DNA of 64,000 nt from Octadecabacter sp. B2R22. Lineage in GTDB: Bacteria; Pseudomonadota; Alphaproteobacteria; Rhodobacterales; Rhodobacteraceae. The notes below the pieces were generated by a model that was not told the origin of the DNA, did not search any database, and worked only from the letters and a program-made list of their open reading frames with translations. The stretch lies in the NCBI RefSeq assembly GCF_018861045.1, contig NZ_JAHKQJ010000010.1, forward strand, positions 310,001 through 374,000. Reading direction: 5' to 3'. Both the position numbers and the translations under genes were made by a program. Each line of letters starts with the position of its first letter. Within the stretch, counting starts at the first letter, position 1. This document shows positions 52,947-62,778 of the stretch, piece after piece.

Positions 52947-53170
52947 CGTGGCGTAGTCAGTGCTAGGTCGAAGAACTGTGTGCCGTAAAAGGTAGACAGG
53001 GGTCGAGATAGAATAACGTTTGCACCGCTGATATGGGGCAGGTCGCTTTATATTGCAAGGGATATCGCTGGTCGGCCTCATTTCGGCAATTTCACGCTTG
53101 GGTTGTTTTGGGTTGCCAAACCGGCAAGAGCAGTGTCTTGCAGGGCGTAACAAAACAAGGGGTTAGCGCA

Positions 53171-53695
53171 ATGCGTTGGGATGAATTGATGGACCGCGCC
53201 GGTGGCGTTTGTGAATTTTGCGGCACAGCGGGCGAATTGACTTCTGTAGACGTACCGCCGAGCGATCAGGTGCTTTTGTGTGCGCCGTGTCGTGGTGAGG
53301 GCGATGTTCCAGCGGCGCATTGGCGCTGTCTTGAGGGGGCTATGTGGTCTACCGAGCCCGCCGTTCAGATCGCTGTGTACCGCCGCTTGGGCGAGATCGA
53401 AGAGATGTGGGCATCAGATGCGAAGGACAGCATGATGATGGACCCCGACGTTCTAGCCCGCGCGCAAGACGTGGCCGAGGTCGTGGATCATTTCGACAGC
53501 AACGGTATGCGGCTGGAACATGGGGATACGGTCGTGCTGGTCAAAGACTTGCCGGTTAAGGGGGCTGGGTTCACGGCGAAACGCGGGACTGCGGTGCGCA
53601 ACATTTCCCTAGTCCCAGACAACGCCGCGCATATTGAAGGGCGCGTTGAGGGACAGCGGATTGTGATCCTGACGGAGTTTGTGAAGCGGAAGTGA
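53171..53695 (+). CDS. phnA: PhnA-type zinc-ribbon protein
   Basis: A 174-residue protein with an N-terminal zinc-ribbon (CEFCG at about 14-18 and CAPC at about 41-44) and a C-terminal PhnA domain: LEHGDTVVLVKDLPVKGAGFTAKRGTAVRNISLV. Despite the historical name, the short PhnA proteins are not phosphonoacetate hydrolases and function is unclear. Start ATG 53171 has AAGGGG 7 nt upstream; the longer frame from 53033 lacks one. It is isolated. Confidence 0.87.
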   Translation: MRWDELMDRAGGVCEFCGTAGELTSVDVPPSDQVLLCAPCRGEGDVPAAHWRCLEGAMWSTEPAVQIAVYRRLGEIEEMWASDAKDSMMMDPDVLARAQDVAEVVDHFDSNGMRLEHGDTVVLVKDLPVKGAGFTAKRGTAVRNISLVPDNAAHIEGRVEGQRIVILTEFVKRK

Positions 53696-53698
53696 GAA

Positions 53699-53718
53699 GG
53701 GCGGTCCGAAGACCGCCC
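53699..53718. terminator. Perfect GC hairpin between phnA and a small ORF
   Basis: GGGCGGTC (53699-53706) and GACCGCCC (53711-53718) with a stable CGAA tetraloop. There is no T-run on plus (AACGTC); on minus it follows the 31-codon ORF stop by 5 nt. It could end both transcripts. Confidence 0.55.
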
Positions 53719-53723
53719 AACGT

Positions 53724-53819
53724 CTAGAGCACGAAGCTCAGGATCGTTAGTACAAGTGCAATGGTGCCAATAAAGTCACCGTAGCTTACTCGTCCCTTCA
53801 ACTTGGTTAAGAACCGCAT
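53724..53819 (-). CDS. Small membrane protein, 31 aa
   Basis: ATG 53819 is preceded by AAAAGG 8 nt upstream, and the ORF runs 31 codons to TAG. The product begins MRFLTKLKGRVSYGDF, strongly basic, then one transmembrane segment of about 14-16 residues (IGTIALVLTILSFVL) to the C-terminus. This basic-start, single-helix layout is typical of bacterial small membrane proteins. It lies downstream of a hairpin-rich leader (53843-53973) and upstream of a perfect terminator-like hairpin. Function is unknown; a toxin-type peptide or membrane-complex subunit are possibilities. Confidence 0.5.
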   Translation of the reverse strand: MRFLTKLKGRVSYGDFIGTIALVLTILSFVL

Positions 53820-53842
53820 GGCGTTAGCCTTTTAGCGATGCC

Positions 53843-54099
53843 CGACCGGTCGAGCGGTTTCACTCGCTCAGTGGATTATACTGCCCTTTATAGCAGTTCA
53901 GACGGCCCTTATGATCACTAGGGGCTATCCTGTCGAAGAGCTCCCGTCAGCATCGCGCTGAGATAGCACCCCTTAGCTACGCCCGGCTACAGGCTCACAC
54001 AGCGCCGCTAGGCACTTCAGAGTTAGATGGCAAAACGCGCATTGTTCCTAAGGAATTGCTCGAATTACTAAGCGATTGACGGCTTCTGCTTGGTCAATC
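53843..54099. other. Hairpin-rich non-coding stretch, possible structured RNA
   Basis: No gene. Several stems stack side by side: CGACCGGTCG palindrome (53843-53852); GAGCG/CGCTC (53852-53856 with 53865-53869); ACTGC/GCAGT (53880-53884 with 53893-53897); AGGGGCTATC (53920-53929) with GATAGC plus CCCCT (53962-53967, 53969-53973), enclosing TCAGC/GCTGA (53947-53951 with 53957-53961); GATTGAC/GTCAATC (54074-54080 with 54093-54099). It is either the leader of the 31-residue ORF or an independent small RNA. I do not recognise a known RNA family (tmRNA, 6S, SRP and RNase P motifs are absent). Strand is undetermined. Confidence 0.4.
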
Positions 54100-54169
54100 T
54101 CCATCTGCCATTTTTATATGGGTATCGCCACCGCAGCGTTCAATAACCGTGAATTGATTTTAAACGATG

Positions 54170-55825
54170 CTACCGCGCGAACTTCTTGTGTTTCATCCGT
54201 TTCGGTTCCATCGCATCCGCACCAAGGCGCTTTTTCTTGTCTTCTTCGTAGTCCTCAAAGTTGCCTTGGAACCACTCGACGTGGGCTTCGCCTTCGAAGG
54301 CGAGGATGTGTGTGCAAATCCGGTCGAGGAAGAAACGGTCGTGGGAGATGACCACGGCGCAGCCTGCGAAATCGACCAGCGCGTCTTCCAAGGCGCGCAG
54401 GGTTTCGACGTCCAGATCGTTGGTAGGTTCATCGAGGAGAAGGACATTGCCGCCTGATTTCAACAGCTTAGCCATGTGCACGCGGTTGCGTTCACCGCCC
54501 GACAGCACGCCAAGTTTTTTCTGCTGGTCGCCGCCTTTGAAGTTGAATGCAGAGCAGTAGGCGCGGGAGTTCATTTCGGCATCGCCGAGTTTGATCACTT
54601 CGCCGCCGCCGGATATTTCTTCCCAAACGGTCGCGTTTGCATCGAGATCATCGCGGGATTGATCGACATAGGAAAGCTGTACGGTGTCGCCAAAGGTCAC
54701 AGTCCCGGCGTCCGGTTCGATTTGGCCCGTGAGCATGCCGAACAGCGTGGATTTACCCGCGCCGTTTGGACCGATCACACCAACGATGCCGCCCGGTGGC
54801 AGTTCAAAAGACAGGTCTTCCACCAAGAGCTTGTCGCCCATGGCTTTGGTCAGGTTTTCAACTTCGATCACCTGAGAGCCAAGACGAGGGCCGTTCGGGA
54901 TGATGATCTGGGCACGGCCCATTTTCTCGCGCTCGGACTGATTTGCGAGGTCGTTATAGGCGCTGATACGGGCCTTGGATTTGGCCTGACGGGCTTTTGC
55001 GCCTTGGCGCATCCATTCCAGTTCGCGTTCCAGTGTTTTCTGCTTGGACTTGTCATCCTTGGCTTCGCGTTCCAGACGCTTTGCCTTGGCTTCGAGCCAG
55101 CTGGAATAGTTGCCTTCGTGCGGGATGCCTGAGCCACGGTCGAGCTCCAAGATCCAGCCGGTGATCGCATCTAGGAAATAACGGTCGTGGGTGACGATCA
55201 GGATTGTGCCTTTGTAATCAACGAGGTGCTGTTGCAGCCACGCGATTGTTTCGGCGTCGAGGTGGTTTGTCGGTTCGTCAAGGAGCAGCATATCTGGTGC
55301 GTCCAGCAGCAGTTGGCACAGGGCAACGCGGCGCTTTTCACCACCCGACAGGGTGCTCACATCGGCATCATCGGGTGGACAGCGCAAGGCCTCCATGGAG
55401 ACGTCGATTTGAGCATCGAGATCCCAAAGGTTCTGGGCATCGATTTCATCCTGAAGTTTCGCCATTTCATCGGCGGTTTCATCAGAGTAGTTCATCGCGA
55501 GTTCGTTGTAGCGATCCAGGATATCCTTTTTCGCTTTCACACCGAGCATGACGTTTTCACGGACTGTGAGGTTTGGGTCCAGCTCCGGTTCCTGCGGAAG
55601 ATAGCCGACAGTTGCGCCCTCGGCGGCCCATGCTTCGCCCTGAAATTCTTTGTCTTGGCCGGCCATGATCCGCATGAGGGTGGATTTACCGGTGCCGTTC
55701 ACGCCCACGACGCCAATTTTGACGCCAGGTAGGAAGTTTAAACGAATATTTTCAAAGACTTTTTTCCCACCGGGGTAGGTTTTGGATACGCCATCCATGA
55801 AGTAAACATATTGATAGGCTGCCAT
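54170..55825 (-). CDS. ettA: Energy-dependent translational throttle protein EttA (ABC-F)
   Basis: A 551-residue soluble ABC-F protein with two ATPase cassettes: Walker A GVNGTGKST and GPNGAGKST, signatures LSGGEKRRVAL and LSGGERNRVHM, and Walker B MLLLDEPTNHLD and VLLLDEPTNDLD. The basic linker between them is rich in Arg/Lys (QAKSKARISAYNDLA). It begins MAAYQYVYFM and ends with basic KRMKHKKFAR, both typical of EttA, which binds the ribosomal E site and gates the first elongation step with the cell's ADP/ATP ratio. The start is ATG 55825. Confidence 0.94.
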   Translation of the reverse strand: MAAYQYVYFMDGVSKTYPGGKKVFENIRLNFLPGVKIGVVGVNGTGKSTLMRIMAGQDKEFQGEAWAAEGATVGYLPQEPELDPNLTVRENVMLGVKAKKDILDRYNELAMNYSDETADEMAKLQDEIDAQNLWDLDAQIDVSMEALRCPPDDADVSTLSGGEKRRVALCQLLLDAPDMLLLDEPTNHLDAETIAWLQQHLVDYKGTILIVTHDRYFLDAITGWILELDRGSGIPHEGNYSSWLEAKAKRLEREAKDDKSKQKTLERELEWMRQGAKARQAKSKARISAYNDLANQSEREKMGRAQIIIPNGPRLGSQVIEVENLTKAMGDKLLVEDLSFELPPGGIVGVIGPNGAGKSTLFGMLTGQIEPDAGTVTFGDTVQLSYVDQSRDDLDANATVWEEISGGGEVIKLGDAEMNSRAYCSAFNFKGGDQQKKLGVLSGGERNRVHMAKLLKSGGNVLLLDEPTNDLDVETLRALEDALVDFAGCAVVISHDRFFLDRICTHILAFEGEAHVEWFQGNFEDYEEDKKKRLGADAMEPKRMKHKKFAR

Positions 55826-55906
55826 GTCTCTGGTCCCTCGGATTGGAATTGCTTTTGCCAGTGAATACGCTTGCAAGGCGGGCTGTGCAATGGGCAGTGC
55901 TGGCGG

Positions 55907-57772
55907 CTAAGCGTGCTGAGCTGGGGCGTTCTCGACGGTGTCCCGGAGCCAGTTATGCAGAGCCTCGATCGATAAGGGACGCGAGAGCCAATACCCTTGG
56001 ATTATGCGGCAACCCATGTTTTGCAAAGCACGTGCGGTTTCTACGTCTTCGACACCTTCGGCGATGACGGTCAGCCCCAGATCATTGGCAAGCTCTACGA
56101 TTTTGCGCACGATTTTGCGACTTGCAGAGTCCTCCAGTAAGACTCCAATCAAACTTCGATCGATTTTCACGCCCGACACATCGAGCGAGGCCAAATGAGA
56201 CAGCCCTGCAAACCCGACGCCAAAGTCATCGAGGTGCACTTGGAATCCAGCCTTCCTCAAGTCTGAAATGATTGCGGCGTGGGACGTGGTTTCGGCGACA
56301 TCCCCGAAGTTGGTGTTTTCCAACACCTCAATTGTTATTTGCGCTCTGTTGATATTGGCGGCCTCAACGCCCCAAACCAGCCGATTAACAAAGTCGGGAT
56401 GAGTGAGAAGTTCAGGGGATGCGTTAAATGCAACTTTCAAGTGGTCTAGTCCGATTTCATTTAATCGCGCTTTTTCCGAAAGGGCGGCTTCCATCGCGAG
56501 CAGATCAAGCGCACCCATGTGACCCAAATCTTTCACGATGGGTAAGAAGTCGTCTGGAAGGATGATCCCGTCTTCTGGGTGCTGCCAACGAACAAGTGTT
56601 TCCATCCCGACGATTTGTTGCGTTGCGATATCCATTGTCGGTTGGAAATAGAAATCCAGGGTGCCGGCATCGATGGCTTCAGCCAAATCCAACGCGTGGC
56701 GAAGTTGGACGGAATGCCGTGCATGAAGGTCTTCATCATAGAGGACCACTTGGTTGCGGCCCGAACGTTTCGCCTCATAAAGAGCGAAATCCGAGTGTAC
56801 GAGTAGATCACCGGCCGTTGACGGTTGAGAATGCGACAACGCGGCACCGATGCTGGCGTGAACCTGAAGAATTCGCCCCATCCATTCAAAAGGTTCTGAG
56901 ATTGCTTTGATGATGGTTTGACTGAAACGTTTGAGGTAAACGAGGTCCGTCGTTTGTGGGCACACCACGACAAATTCATCACCCCCGACTCGCGCGACCA
57001 GGTCGCACTTGCGAATGTTATCTTGGATAACGTTGGCTGCATGGATGAGCACGGCATCGCCTGCGGAATGGCCATGGGTGTCATTTATGTCTTTGAAATT
57101 GTCGAGGTCGATGTGCAAGAGCCCGACGGGCGCGCGCCCCTCAACCACGAGCGCATTTTCGATGAAGTCTAGAAACGCGCCGCGATTTGGAACGCCGGTC
57201 ATGGCGTCGTGCGTAGCTTGTTGTTCGAGGCGTTGGCTAATGTCATGCAGTTGGGATTGTTGATCAACCTGTTTGGTAACATCGCGGCAAACAAGAATCG
57301 CGTTCTCCTGGCCATCGGCTGTTTTGACAAAGGAGACGCTTATCTGGTTCCAAAAGAGAGTACCGTCTGCACGTTGGTTTTCGACCAGTTCGTAGCTATC
57401 CCATTTCGGATCTTTTGGGTCAAACCGGAATTCGGCAACTTCCTTGGCCGAGAGCTTATTGCCGTCTGGTAGGGCATGTTCCAGAGGGTTTAACCCGATC
57501 ACCTCTTCTCGTGAGAGCCCATGAATGTGGCAATATGAATCATTCGCCCAAAGAATGCGCGCCTGCATATCTTGAATTACAATTCCGTCAGGTGCGTTTT
57601 CGCACGCGAGTTTATAGTGTTCACTGTCATTTAAGGTTTGGACCATGTCACGTTGAGCACGGCGCAGGTCATCCCGTAGGCGGCTGTTGTGTTGACGTGT
57701 CCGGTACAACATCGGGATCAGAACCAGCGCAAGAGCAACCAGAAAGAGAAGCGAGACGACGAATATGGACAC
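55907..57772 (-). CDS. PAS-GGDEF-EAL cyclic-di-GMP protein
   Basis: A 621-residue protein: one N-terminal membrane helix (about 4-24), a PAS domain (about 50-165), a GGDEF domain (about 175-335) with intact VGGDEFVVVC, and an EAL domain (about 350-610). The EAL motif reads ETLVRW (E present), with KVAFNASPELL, EVLEN, HLDDFGVGFAGLSHL and VIAEGVED all conserved, so both synthesis and breakdown of c-di-GMP are possible. PAS may sense a small ligand or redox state. It is alone, divergent from nadD. Confidence 0.92.
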   Translation of the reverse strand: MSIFVVSLLFLVALALVLIPMLYRTRQHNSRLRDDLRRAQRDMVQTLNDSEHYKLACENAPDGIVIQDMQARILWANDSYCHIHGLSREEVIGLNPLEHALPDGNKLSAKEVAEFRFDPKDPKWDSYELVENQRADGTLFWNQISVSFVKTADGQENAILVCRDVTKQVDQQSQLHDISQRLEQQATHDAMTGVPNRGAFLDFIENALVVEGRAPVGLLHIDLDNFKDINDTHGHSAGDAVLIHAANVIQDNIRKCDLVARVGGDEFVVVCPQTTDLVYLKRFSQTIIKAISEPFEWMGRILQVHASIGAALSHSQPSTAGDLLVHSDFALYEAKRSGRNQVVLYDEDLHARHSVQLRHALDLAEAIDAGTLDFYFQPTMDIATQQIVGMETLVRWQHPEDGIILPDDFLPIVKDLGHMGALDLLAMEAALSEKARLNEIGLDHLKVAFNASPELLTHPDFVNRLVWGVEAANINRAQITIEVLENTNFGDVAETTSHAAIISDLRKAGFQVHLDDFGVGFAGLSHLASLDVSGVKIDRSLIGVLLEDSASRKIVRKIVELANDLGLTVIAEGVEDVETARALQNMGCRIIQGYWLSRPLSIEALHNWLRDTVENAPAQHA

Positions 57773-57948
57773 CTATGACCCTTTGTTTGATTGCTATGGC
57801 TTACTTTGAGGCAAATGTGTTTGGTTAATGTTAACAGTCTAGGCGACGTTCAGGGGACCTATAAGTTCGTTGAAATCCACCTTTGAGGATAAGGTTCTAA
57901 GTCACTGCGGAATTGCCATTGGGGCGAGTGCTGCGTAAGGACCGTTTA

Positions 57949-58584
57949 ATGCAGCGTGATGGAATGCCATATGCCCGCGCCGGTCAGGTTGTGGGATTGT
58001 TGGGAGGATCGTTTGATCCGGCCCATGACGGGCATGTTCATATCTCGAAAGCGGCGATGGTTCGTTTGGGACTGGATCAGGTGTGGTGGCTGGTGAGCCC
58101 GGGCAACCCCTTGAAAGAAAAGGGTCCTGCGCCGATAGCTGATCGCGTCCGTCGGGCTAGGGCTGTGATGAAACACCCGCGTGTTACGGTCACGGACATC
58201 GAACAGCTCCTTGGCACTCGTTTTACCGCAGAAACGATTGCGAAATTGCAGACAGCTTATCCGGATGTGAGATTTGTTTGGCTTATGGGGGCAGATAACC
58301 TGACACAGTTCCATCGTTGGCAAAATTGGCAAGAGATCATGCATCGAGTTCCTGTCGCGGTTTTTGCGCGCCCGGGGGATCGGATTTCGGCACGGATGTC
58401 ACGAGCCGCGCGGATGTATCGAGAGAATCGCTTGGTTGGGCGTGCGGCGTCTTTGTTGGGCAAATCCGAAGCACCGGTGTGGACCTTTATAAACCTGCCG
58501 ATGTCGCAATCGTCATCGACTGCGATCAGAAATGCAGGGGATTGGACACCTAGTACGGTTGTTGGCGATGATGATGAGAATTAG
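57949..58584 (+). CDS. nadD: Nicotinate-nucleotide adenylyltransferase
   Basis: A 211-residue enzyme joining nicotinate mononucleotide and ATP to form nicotinic acid adenine dinucleotide. The nucleotidyltransferase motif is [15 protein letters not shown] (HxGH) near residue 18 and the C-terminal SQSSSTAIR. The start ATG 57949 is preceded by AAGGA 8 nt upstream; TTG 57913 is an upstream alternative. With nadE at 41041, two NAD-synthesis steps are in the window. It runs 9 nt into dacB. Confidence 0.92.
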   Translation: MQRDGMPYARAGQVVGLLGGSFDPAHDGHVHISKAAMVRLGLDQVWWLVSPGNPLKEKGPAPIADRVRRARAVMKHPRVTVTDIEQLLGTRFTAETIAKLQTAYPDVRFVWLMGADNLTQFHRWQNWQEIMHRVPVAVFARPGDRISARMSRAARMYRENRLVGRAASLLGKSEAPVWTFINLPMSQSSSTAIRNAGDWTPSTVVGDDDEN

Positions 58585-58593
58585 AGTAGTTTA

Positions 58594-60138
58594 ATGTCTG
58601 TGAACCTTACGCGTCGGGCCCTATTGGGCGGATTGTTAACCAGTACTGCGGGAGCCGCATTGGCCGAGGGACCGTTGCAGTCGCTGCGTCCGGCCCTACG
58701 GACTGCTGTACCCGTCGCGTCTGCGGCGCCCGAAAGCAGCCCCATTCCGCGTATTGCCCCACGTTTGCGGGCGACGATTGAAGAACTCATCGCGTCGGCT
58801 GATCTGGACGGAACGGTTGGTTGCGTCCTTGCGGATGCCCGCTCGGGCGAGATTTTGGAACGGGTTGATGGCGATGTTGCGCTTCCGCCAGCAAGTGTGA
58901 CCAAGGCTGTGACGGCACTTTACGCGTTGGATGCTTTGGGTGGCGCACATCGGTTCGTGACGCGTGTTTTTGCAATTGGGGGTGTTTCGGAAGGCACTTT
59001 AAGTGGTGATTTGATTTTGGCTGGCGGCGGCGACCCAACGCTTTCGGCGGATCATTTGGCTGAACTGGCTGCTGCTACCAAAGCTGCGGGCATTTCCGAA
59101 GTCACAGGTCGTTTGTTGTGTTGGCGCGGGGCACTGCCTTACGCCGAAGAGATTGAACCATCACAATTAGACCATCTTGGGTACAATCCGGCGGTCAGCG
59201 GTTTGAATTTGAACTTTAACCGCGTCCATTTCGAATGGCGCCGCGTCAGTGGCAATTGGCAGACGACGATGGATGCCCGCACGGAAAACCGTGTTCCACG
59301 GGTCCGCATGGCAAAAGTTCGTATCGTGGACCGTGGCGCGCCGGTGTTTGCGACGGATGCGCCGGATTCATGGTCGGTCGCTCGGTCGGCGTTGGGGAAT
59401 GGTGGGTCACGTTGGATGCCGGTTCGCCAGCCGGCACTTTATGCGGGGGACGTATTCAGGACGTTAGCGACTGAGGTTGGGCTGCGGTTGCCGGAACCCG
59501 AGGTTATCGACGATCTGCCTACCGGTGAAGAAATCACGCAGCACCGTAGCGCGACCCTTCGCACGATATTGAACGAAATGCTGTTGTATTCAACAAACCT
59601 GACTGCGGAAATCTGTGGGTTGGCGGCCACGCAAGCGCGGTTTGGATCTGCCGTCGGTATCGAGGCATCTGCCGCACATATGACCACATGGATCGGAGAG
59701 ACTTTTGGCCTAGAGGCCCAGTTTGTCGATCATTCGGGGCTGAGCGACGAGAACCGGATCAGCGCCGATGATATGGTGAAACTGTTACTCCAAGAGGGGC
59801 CGGATGGGCCGTTGAAACCCATTCTGAAACGTATTGCTATGCGGGACTCCGACAATAATCGCCTTGAGGGGTATCCTATTGAAGTTAGGGCGAAAACGGG
59901 CACATTGAACTTCGTCAGTGCGCTGTCGGGATATATTGAAACGGTTGACGGCAAGGACCTCGCATTTACGATTTTCACCGCAGATATCGAACGCCGCGAA
60001 CGTGGGAAGGCAGCGGGCGACGAAGTTCCTGCGGGTTCGATTGAATGGAACAGACGCTCCAAGCGGTTGCAGCAACAACTATTGCAACGCTGGGGATTGG
60101 TCTACCGAGATGAAGTCTTGGACCTAGAGCGCGGCTAA
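58594..60138 (+). CDS. dacB: D-alanyl-D-alanine carboxypeptidase/endopeptidase (PBP4, DacB)
   Basis: A 514-residue low-molecular-weight penicillin-binding protein. Active-site motifs are S101-V-T-K104 (PPASVTK), S333-T-N335 (LLYSTNLTAE) and K434-T-G (RAKTGTLNF). The N-terminus MSVNLTRRALLGGLL has a twin-arginine motif with a moderately hydrophobic region and an ALA|E cleavage site, so Tat export is plausible. It trims or cleaves peptidoglycan crosslinks. It follows nadD by 9 nt and meets a TerB-like gene convergently. Confidence 0.92.
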   Translation: MSVNLTRRALLGGLLTSTAGAALAEGPLQSLRPALRTAVPVASAAPESSPIPRIAPRLRATIEELIASADLDGTVGCVLADARSGEILERVDGDVALPPASVTKAVTALYALDALGGAHRFVTRVFAIGGVSEGTLSGDLILAGGGDPTLSADHLAELAAATKAAGISEVTGRLLCWRGALPYAEEIEPSQLDHLGYNPAVSGLNLNFNRVHFEWRRVSGNWQTTMDARTENRVPRVRMAKVRIVDRGAPVFATDAPDSWSVARSALGNGGSRWMPVRQPALYAGDVFRTLATEVGLRLPEPEVIDDLPTGEEITQHRSATLRTILNEMLLYSTNLTAEICGLAATQARFGSAVGIEASAAHMTTWIGETFGLEAQFVDHSGLSDENRISADDMVKLLLQEGPDGPLKPILKRIAMRDSDNNRLEGYPIEVRAKTGTLNFVSALSGYIETVDGKDLAFTIFTADIERRERGKAAGDEVPAGSIEWNRRSKRLQQQLLQRWGLVYRDEVLDLERG

Positions 60139-60566
60139 AGCGTCATGTGCCGCGCACGTGCGCCGCGTTCAATAGCTGCCGCATGGAGGCGGTCGATGTT
60201 CAGCTCATAGCGAATTTCTTCGAGCATACGCAGCTCGGACTGCGCGATGTCGCCGTCTGCAGCCGCGACGTCACAGGCTAATGCATAGGCCGTTTCGTTC
60301 AGGTGTTCCGGAAGCGTCTGGCGAATAAGGCCGAACAGCGCATCAAGTCCGTCTTCTTGATCGAAAAGATCAAAGACAGTTTGTGACACCCGTGGGACGT
60401 GGTCTGCGTCGTAGTCGGCGAAAACGGGCAGGTTATTGATGCTGTTTGTGATTTTGACCAGCTCGGCCGTGCGGATGTCTTCGTCGCTGGCGGAAACGGC
60501 GATCATGACCGCGCATAAAGCGTCTTGGGCTGTAAGGGACGGGGTCCCTGAAATCGTGTCTGGCAT
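60135..60566 (-). CDS. TerB-like tellurite-resistance-family protein
   Basis: A 143-residue acidic protein with the TerB fold pattern: AQDALCAVMIAVSASDEDIRTAE, and AYALACDVAAADGDIAQSELRML, where paired acidic residues bind metal in characterised TerB proteins. No other ter genes are present, so tellurite resistance is not implied. Convergent overlap of 4 nt with dacB. Confidence 0.82.
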   Translation of the reverse strand: MPDTISGTPSLTAQDALCAVMIAVSASDEDIRTAELVKITNSINNLPVFADYDADHVPRVSQTVFDLFDQEDGLDALFGLIRQTLPEHLNETAYALACDVAAADGDIAQSELRMLEEIRYELNIDRLHAAAIERGARARHMTL

Positions 60567-60680
60567 CTCGTGATACTCCTGCTTGTTGGTTCACATTTAT
60601 TGACGACGAGGCAGCACTGCAATAGGACGCGCGACATGCCGCACCATAGGGGTGGCGGCCCATATTCATAGAGAAGACCC

Positions 60681-62321
60681 ATGAGCAATTTGCGTGACGC
60701 TGGAATGACCTCCAAGGCTTGGCCCTTTGAAGAAGCACGAAAGCTGCTCAAACGGGTTGAAGCGTCCGGCAAGGATCATGTGTTGTTCGAGACCGGTTAT
60801 GGCCCTTCTGGTTTGCCGCATATCGGAACCTTTGGTGAGGTGAGCCGCACAACGATGATCCGCCGTGCGTTTGAGGTGATCTCGGATATTCCTACGCGGC
60901 TGATCTGTTTTTCCGACGATTTGGATGGCATGCGTAAAGTGCCGAGCAATGTGCCCAACCCAGAGCGGTTGGAGCAGTACATGCAGTTGCCGCTGACATC
61001 TGTTCCAGACCCGTTCGACGAGTATGAGAGCTTTGGCCATCATAACAACGCTATGTTGCGCCGCTTCTTGGATACGTTCGGGTTTGAATACGAGTTCATC
61101 TCTGGCAAGGAATACTATGAATCCGGCGCCTTTGATGAGGTGCTATTGAGAGCTGCGGAAAAATACGACGATGTGATGAAGGTGATGTTGAAGTCTTTGC
61201 GCGAAGAACGCCGGGAGACCTATTCCATCTTCTTGCCGATGCACCCAGAGTCGGGTCGCGTGATGTATGTGCCGATGAAACATGTCGATGCAAAGAACGG
61301 CACGGTTACGTTTGAAGACGAGACAGGCAAAGAATTCACCGTCCCTGTGACGGGTGGCAATGTGAAGTTGCAGTGGAAGCCGGACTTTGGCGCGCGCTGG
61401 GCGAGCCTTGATGTTGATTTTGAAATGTATGGCAAGGATCACAGCACCAACACGCCGATTTACGACCGCATTTGCGAGATTTTGGGTGGCAAAAAGCCGG
61501 AACACTTCTCTTATGAGCTATTCTTGGATGATCAGGGCCACAAGATTTCAAAGACATCGGGCAACGGGGTGAGCATTGATGAATGGCTGACCTATGCCAG
61601 CACGGAAAGCCTGTCTTACTTCATGTACTTGAAGCCCAAGACTGCAAAGCGGATGCATTTCGATGTGATCCCGAAGGCGGTTGACGAATACCATCAACAG
61701 CTGCGGGCCTACCCAAAGCAGGATGATGCGGGCAAGTTGAACAATCCAGTGTTCCACATTCACGGCGACAACGTGCCAGAAAGCACGATGGTCGTTCCGT
61801 TCTCGATGTTGTTGAACCTTGCCAGCGTGTCTCAGGCCACTGACAAAGATAAACTCTGGAGCTTTATTCAGCGCTATGCGCCAGACGCGTCCCCTGAAGG
61901 CAACCCTGATCTGGATGCGGCGGCTGGATTTGCCGTGCGATATTACAAAGACTTTGTGGAGCCGCAGAAGGTTTTCCGCCTGCCGACAGAACAAGAACGT
62001 GGCGCGTTGCAAGCGTTGATCGCGTGTTTGAAGTCCGAAGAGGTTGCGTTGGCTACGATTGCCCAGAAGAACGAGCAAGAAGGCAAGGACATGCCACTGC
62101 CAGATGTTGATTGGCACAACGATGAGTTCTTGCAGTCAATCGTGTTTGCGGTGGGCAAAGTGCACGGGTTTGATCCGCTGCGGGCTTGGTTCTCGTGTCT
62201 GTATGAGGTGCTTCTGGGCGCGAAACAAGGTCCACGTTTTGGTGGGTTTATTGCGCTCTACGGTGTTGAGGAATCTATCTCTCTAATCGAGGCCGGTTTG
62301 GCTGGTGATTTGGTGAAATGA
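60681..62321 (+). CDS. lysK: Class I lysyl-tRNA synthetase
   Basis: A 546-residue class I enzyme, distinct from the common class II LysRS. HIGH-like PHIGTFGE lies at about residues 46-53 and the KMSKS-like KISKTSGNG near 288. Class I LysRS is found in archaea, spirochaetes and many alphaproteobacteria. It charges tRNA-Lys. The start ATG 60681 has AGAAGA upstream. It is followed by a DUF4864 gene. Confidence 0.94.
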   Translation: MSNLRDAGMTSKAWPFEEARKLLKRVEASGKDHVLFETGYGPSGLPHIGTFGEVSRTTMIRRAFEVISDIPTRLICFSDDLDGMRKVPSNVPNPERLEQYMQLPLTSVPDPFDEYESFGHHNNAMLRRFLDTFGFEYEFISGKEYYESGAFDEVLLRAAEKYDDVMKVMLKSLREERRETYSIFLPMHPESGRVMYVPMKHVDAKNGTVTFEDETGKEFTVPVTGGNVKLQWKPDFGARWASLDVDFEMYGKDHSTNTPIYDRICEILGGKKPEHFSYELFLDDQGHKISKTSGNGVSIDEWLTYASTESLSYFMYLKPKTAKRMHFDVIPKAVDEYHQQLRAYPKQDDAGKLNNPVFHIHGDNVPESTMVVPFSMLLNLASVSQATDKDKLWSFIQRYAPDASPEGNPDLDAAAGFAVRYYKDFVEPQKVFRLPTEQERGALQALIACLKSEEVALATIAQKNEQEGKDMPLPDVDWHNDEFLQSIVFAVGKVHGFDPLRAWFSCLYEVLLGAKQGPRFGGFIALYGVEESISLIEAGLAGDLVK

Positions 62322-62376
62322 AACCAAATCCCGTTTGGCTCCGTATCTTAGGTATGGAGACAAACGGGAGCGCGAC

Positions 62377-62778
62377 ATGAGATCGATAAAAGGTGCTTTT
62401 CTAACGTTGGCTTTGTTCGCAACAGCGGCCAGCGCACAAGACCAGTCAATCGAAGACGTTATCAACAATCAGCTGCAAGCGTTTCGGGATCGCGACGTTC
62501 AAGAGGCTTGGCAGTACGCCAGCCCGATGATCCAAGGCATATTCAGAACGCCCGAGACGTTTGGCCGGATGGTCGAGAACGGGTATCCGATGGTGTGGGA
62601 CAATTCGGACATACGGTTTCTGGACAGGCAAGAAACCGGTTCTCAAACCCGCCAAGAGGTTCAGATACAAGGGCCGGATGGACTGTTTTACATCCTTGAT
62701 TATGAAATGATTGAGACCCCTCAGGGCTGGTTGATCAATGCTGTGCAAGTGATCCCCGCACCCGAGATGTTTTCCTAA
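62377..62778 (+). CDS. DUF4864 exported protein
   Basis: A 133-residue protein with a signal peptide (MRSIKGAFLTLALFATAASA|Q) and the DUF4864 pattern (VINNQLQAFRDRDVQEAW, then YILDYEMIETPQGWLINAV). Periplasmic, function unknown. ATG 62377 has GGGAG 8 nt upstream. A GCACCG/CGGTGC hairpin at 62811-62825 follows. Confidence 0.85.
   Translation: MRSIKGAFLTLALFATAASAQDQSIEDVINNQLQAFRDRDVQEAWQYASPMIQGIFRTPETFGRMVENGYPMVWDNSDIRFLDRQETGSQTRQEVQIQGPDGLFYILDYEMIETPQGWLINAVQVIPAPEMFS

Noticed and set aside
53843-54099. Candidate tmRNA, 6S or SRP RNA
   Set aside because: No tRNA-like domain, tag frame, 6S bubble motif or SRP GGAA loop found on either strand.
60135-60566. Tellurite resistance locus
   Set aside because: A single TerB-like protein without terC, terD, terZ or similar neighbours does not support it.
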